From positions 62,001-126,000 of the forward strand of contig NZ_JAODLR010000002.1 in the NCBI RefSeq assembly GCF_025960875.1: DNA of 64,000 nt, written 5' to 3'. The DNA comes from Crystallibacter permensis (GTDB lineage Bacteria > Actinomycetota > Actinomycetes > Actinomycetales > Micrococcaceae). Positions 62,154 to 64,000 of this stretch are shown in pieces. The position numbers were made by a program, and so were the translations under genes. Numbering within the stretch: the stretch's first letter is position 1; each line of letters starts with the position of its first letter. Below the pieces are notes generated by a model. The model was not told the DNA's origin and did not search any database. It worked only from the letters and a program-made list of their open reading frames with translations.

Positions 62154-62939
62154 ATGAGCACAGTCGAGAAGTTTCCGCAGGGCGCCCCGGCCTGGGTCGA
62201 CCTGCAGTCGCCGGATCCGGGGGCGTCCAAGACGTTCTACAGCGCCCTGTTCGGCTGGCAGTATACGGACAGCTCGAGTTCGGCCCAAGGCAGCTACGCC
62301 ACGGCCACGATCGGCGGCGTTCCCGTCGCCGCGATTGCCGGGCAGACCCCGGAAGCGGTGGAAGCGGGTGTGCCGACTGCCTGGAATACCTACTTTGCCG
62401 TCGATGACCTTGATGCCACGCTGGAGAAAGTGATTCCGGCCGGTGGGCTCATCGTCATGCCCGCCACGGACGTCCCCGGGTCCGGCCGCATGGCCGCCAT
62501 CGAGGACGGTGTCGGGACGCCGCTGCTGCTGTGGGAGTCCGGGCAGCACACCGGTGCCGGACTGATCAACGAGCCCGGCACCATTGTCTGGCACGAACTG
62601 GCAGCCGACAACTGGGACCACGCCGTTCCGTTCTACCTCGATGTTCTGGGCGGCGAGGCACACGAGGAGCAGGTCGACGGCGGCACGTTCACCATGCTCA
62701 AGGCCGCGGGGATGTATGTGGCGGGCTTCAAGGAGCCCGAGACCGAGGACAAGTCTCCGCGCTGGGAGGTCTACTTCGGCACCGAAGACACGGACGCCGC
62801 CGCCGTTATTGCGCAGAAGGGCGGCGGCACGGTCCTGCGGGAGCCGGTGGACATTCCGGGCGTGGGGCGGATGGCCATGTTGCAGGATCCGCACGGCGCC
62901 ATTTTCTGGGTGCTGCAGGAGCCGGCTGTGCAGGGCTGA
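62154..62939 (+). CDS. Two-domain VOC (glyoxalase-like) protein, Cfp30B type
   Basis: 261 aa from ATG 62154 with AGGAG upstream. Two glyoxalase/bleomycin-resistance folds (about 8-125 and 135-258), each with a WVDLQSPDPGASKTFYSALFGW-like start (quoted as pattern) and a GRMAxxxDPxG-type metal-side strand. This matches mycobacterial Cfp30B-type proteins of unknown substrate. Cytoplasmic. Monocistronic, followed by a small hairpin. Confidence 0.88.
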   Translation: MSTVEKFPQGAPAWVDLQSPDPGASKTFYSALFGWQYTDSSSSAQGSYATATIGGVPVAAIAGQTPEAVEAGVPTAWNTYFAVDDLDATLEKVIPAGGLIVMPATDVPGSGRMAAIEDGVGTPLLLWESGQHTGAGLINEPGTIVWHELAADNWDHAVPFYLDVLGGEAHEEQVDGGTFTMLKAAGMYVAGFKEPETEDKSPRWEVYFGTEDTDAAAVIAQKGGGTVLREPVDIPGVGRMAMLQDPHGAIFWVLQEPAVQG

Positions 62940-62960
62940 CCCCGGAACACTCAAAATCGG

Positions 62961-62977
62961 GCCCCCATTATTGGGGC
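62961..62977 (+). terminator. Small hairpin after the VOC gene
   Basis: GCCCC and GGGGC arms around CATTATT, a short stem ending in GTT. Weak but well placed. Confidence 0.45.
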
Positions 62978-63089
62978 GTTGACCCACGTTTGCGGTGCAT
63001 CGACGATGGAGACTCATCCATAATCATTCGCGGGCAGTTCCTTCAGCGGGGCAGTAGGGCCTTGTCCGTCACTCGAGAAGGATCTCGAT

Positions 63090-63926
63090 GTGAAACGCTG
63101 CACGACTGCCCTGCTTGCCGGTGCCCTCACAGTGGGAGTGATGCTTCCCGCGGCGCCGGCGAACGCCGCCCTGCCTGCTACTTCCGTGATCGCCGTGGGA
63201 AGCTCGAACTCGAAGGCGCTGTTCAGCAATGCCGGCGGGTACGTCGCCTCTTATAAACGCTTCTCGCAGCACTATGTCCTGAAGAACATCAAGACCAACC
63301 GGACGGGTGTGCTGCAGGAATCGCGCAACGGCAAGTGGATCACGCTGCAGAAGCTGACGTGGAAGAAGCAGGCCGGGAAGGCCAGCTCCACTGCTGTCAC
63401 CGTGCGGACCACCCACACCGCGGCCACCGTCAAGAAGAAGTACCGCCTGGTGGTCAACGCCAGCGGCAAGGAAGCCCGGTGGGAGTCGAAGCACGTCACG
63501 CTGCGGCACGAGAACCCCAGATCATACAAGGGCTACAAGAAGACCGTCTACAACCAGGTCAAGAAATACTGCCCCAACGTGATCATCCTGGAAGAGGACC
63601 GGCTGCGCAGCTACACCTACAGCACGTCGCTGCGGATGAATGTAGCCCGCCGGCCCGCGGGGAACCTGCTGAAATATGCCGCCCTGCATGAATGCGCGCA
63701 CATCCGCGAGTTCAGCCTCTACCCGCCGTCGCAGCAGGGCACACTGCGGGCCAAACTGAACAAGATCTACAAAACCACCGGCACCGGCGGAATAGAACAG
63801 GCGGCAGACTGCATGGCTTTCCAGATGGGCGTGAACAGCAAACTCATCTTCGGCACCTACACCAAGAACTGCGCCGGTGCGCGGGGAACAGCGGCGGCCA
63901 AGCTCCTGGCCGGCAAAAGGCTCTGA
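63090..63926 (+). CDS. Secreted HExxH putative zinc metallopeptidase-like protein
   Basis: 278 aa from GTG 63090 with GAAGGA eight bases upstream. Signal peptide about 1-27 (AAPANA). The middle has a beta-rich region (VTVRTTHTAATVKKKYRLVV), then YAALHECAHIREF, an HExxH motif, and about 35 residues later GGIEQAADCMAF, whose Glu could be the third zinc ligand of a gluzincin. Cys residues at the motif and near the C-terminus may pair. The rest matches no family I recognise. Likely an extracellular peptidase or peptidase-derived protein. Confidence 0.8.
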   Translation: MKRCTTALLAGALTVGVMLPAAPANAALPATSVIAVGSSNSKALFSNAGGYVASYKRFSQHYVLKNIKTNRTGVLQESRNGKWITLQKLTWKKQAGKASSTAVTVRTTHTAATVKKKYRLVVNASGKEARWESKHVTLRHENPRSYKGYKKTVYNQVKKYCPNVIILEEDRLRSYTYSTSLRMNVARRPAGNLLKYAALHECAHIREFSLYPPSQQGTLRAKLNKIYKTTGTGGIEQAADCMAFQMGVNSKLIFGTYTKNCAGARGTAAAKLLAGKRL

Positions 63927-63997
63927 CTCCGGGTGCGCCGGGCCGACACCGCGCGGAGCCCCGGGAGCACCCGGCCGCGAACGGCCCGGAGTCAGAG
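63921..63997. terminator. Long stem-loop after the HExxH gene
   Basis: CTCTGACTCCGGG (63921-63933, overlapping the TGA) and CCCGGAGTCAGAG (63985-63997) are perfect 13-base arms around 51 GC-rich bases with inner hairpins. Confidence 0.5.
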
Positions 63998-64000
63998 ACC

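Overview
The window is high-GC DNA with actinobacterial gene content and order. The birA / accD-accE / maf / accA acyl-CoA carboxylase block, an Rv1264/Rv2212-type adenylate cyclase, an LpdA-type quinone reductase beside purine nucleoside phosphorylase and phospho-sugar mutase, a HemD-winged-helix protein beside nirB, and many GTG starts right after a TANNNT box point to Micrococcaceae, most likely Arthrobacter or a close relative. That placement is inference from gene content. No rRNA, tRNA, CRISPR array or complete insertion sequence was seen.

Layout. (1) 1-16.3 kb: three paralogous giant surface proteins on the minus strand (A, cut by the left edge; B, 1965 aa; C, about 2046 aa). Each has an N-terminal membrane anchor, a propeller-like head, an acidic linker, about 11 cadherin/Ig-like domains and five Fn3 domains. 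A DUF222/HNH gene sits between B and C in the opposite orientation. (2) 16.5-21.4 kb: adenylate cyclase, PH-domain membrane protein and biotin ligase on the minus strand, divergent from accD-accE. (3) 21.4-31.7 kb: accessory genes separating accE from accA: a QorB-like reductase with a divergent MarR regulator, an SDR, a lipoprotein serpin, a DUF885 peptidase, a DctA-type symporter, maf, and a Ser/Thr kinase-lipoprotein pair. (4) 32-39.7 kb: accA, a secreted 1693-aa animal-type haem peroxidase with CWB2 and RTX repeats, and GlsB. (5) 39.8-51.9 kb: two MFS transporters, Tex, small proteins, a DUF3060 lipoprotein, an SGNH hydrolase, LpdA, PNP and phospho-sugar mutase. (6) 52-58.6 kb: nitrite assimilation (sirohydrochlorin chelatase, NirD, NirB, SUMT, HemD-wHTH). 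(7) 58.9-64 kb: an AbiEi-like orphan, a small hypothetical, an aldehyde dehydrogenase, a two-domain VOC protein and a secreted HExxH protein.

How the genes work together. BirA, AccD, AccE and AccA make up biotin-dependent acyl-CoA carboxylation. SUMT and the chelatase make the sirohaem that NirB needs, with HemD-wHTH as synthase or regulator. PNP and the phospho-sugar mutase form a nucleoside and pentose-phosphate salvage pair. The A/B/C proteins, the peroxidase, the serpin, the DUF3060 lipoprotein, the SGNH protein and the HExxH protein are all predicted at or outside the membrane.

The most unusual signals are: a 68-bp three-box intergenic element present three times with identical spacing and a compensatory stem change; a three-repeat CWB2 module inserted inside a haem peroxidase domain with its catalytic residues intact; the paralogous giant-protein array with a shared leader; and a dicarboxylate-type symporter with altered Na1-site residues.
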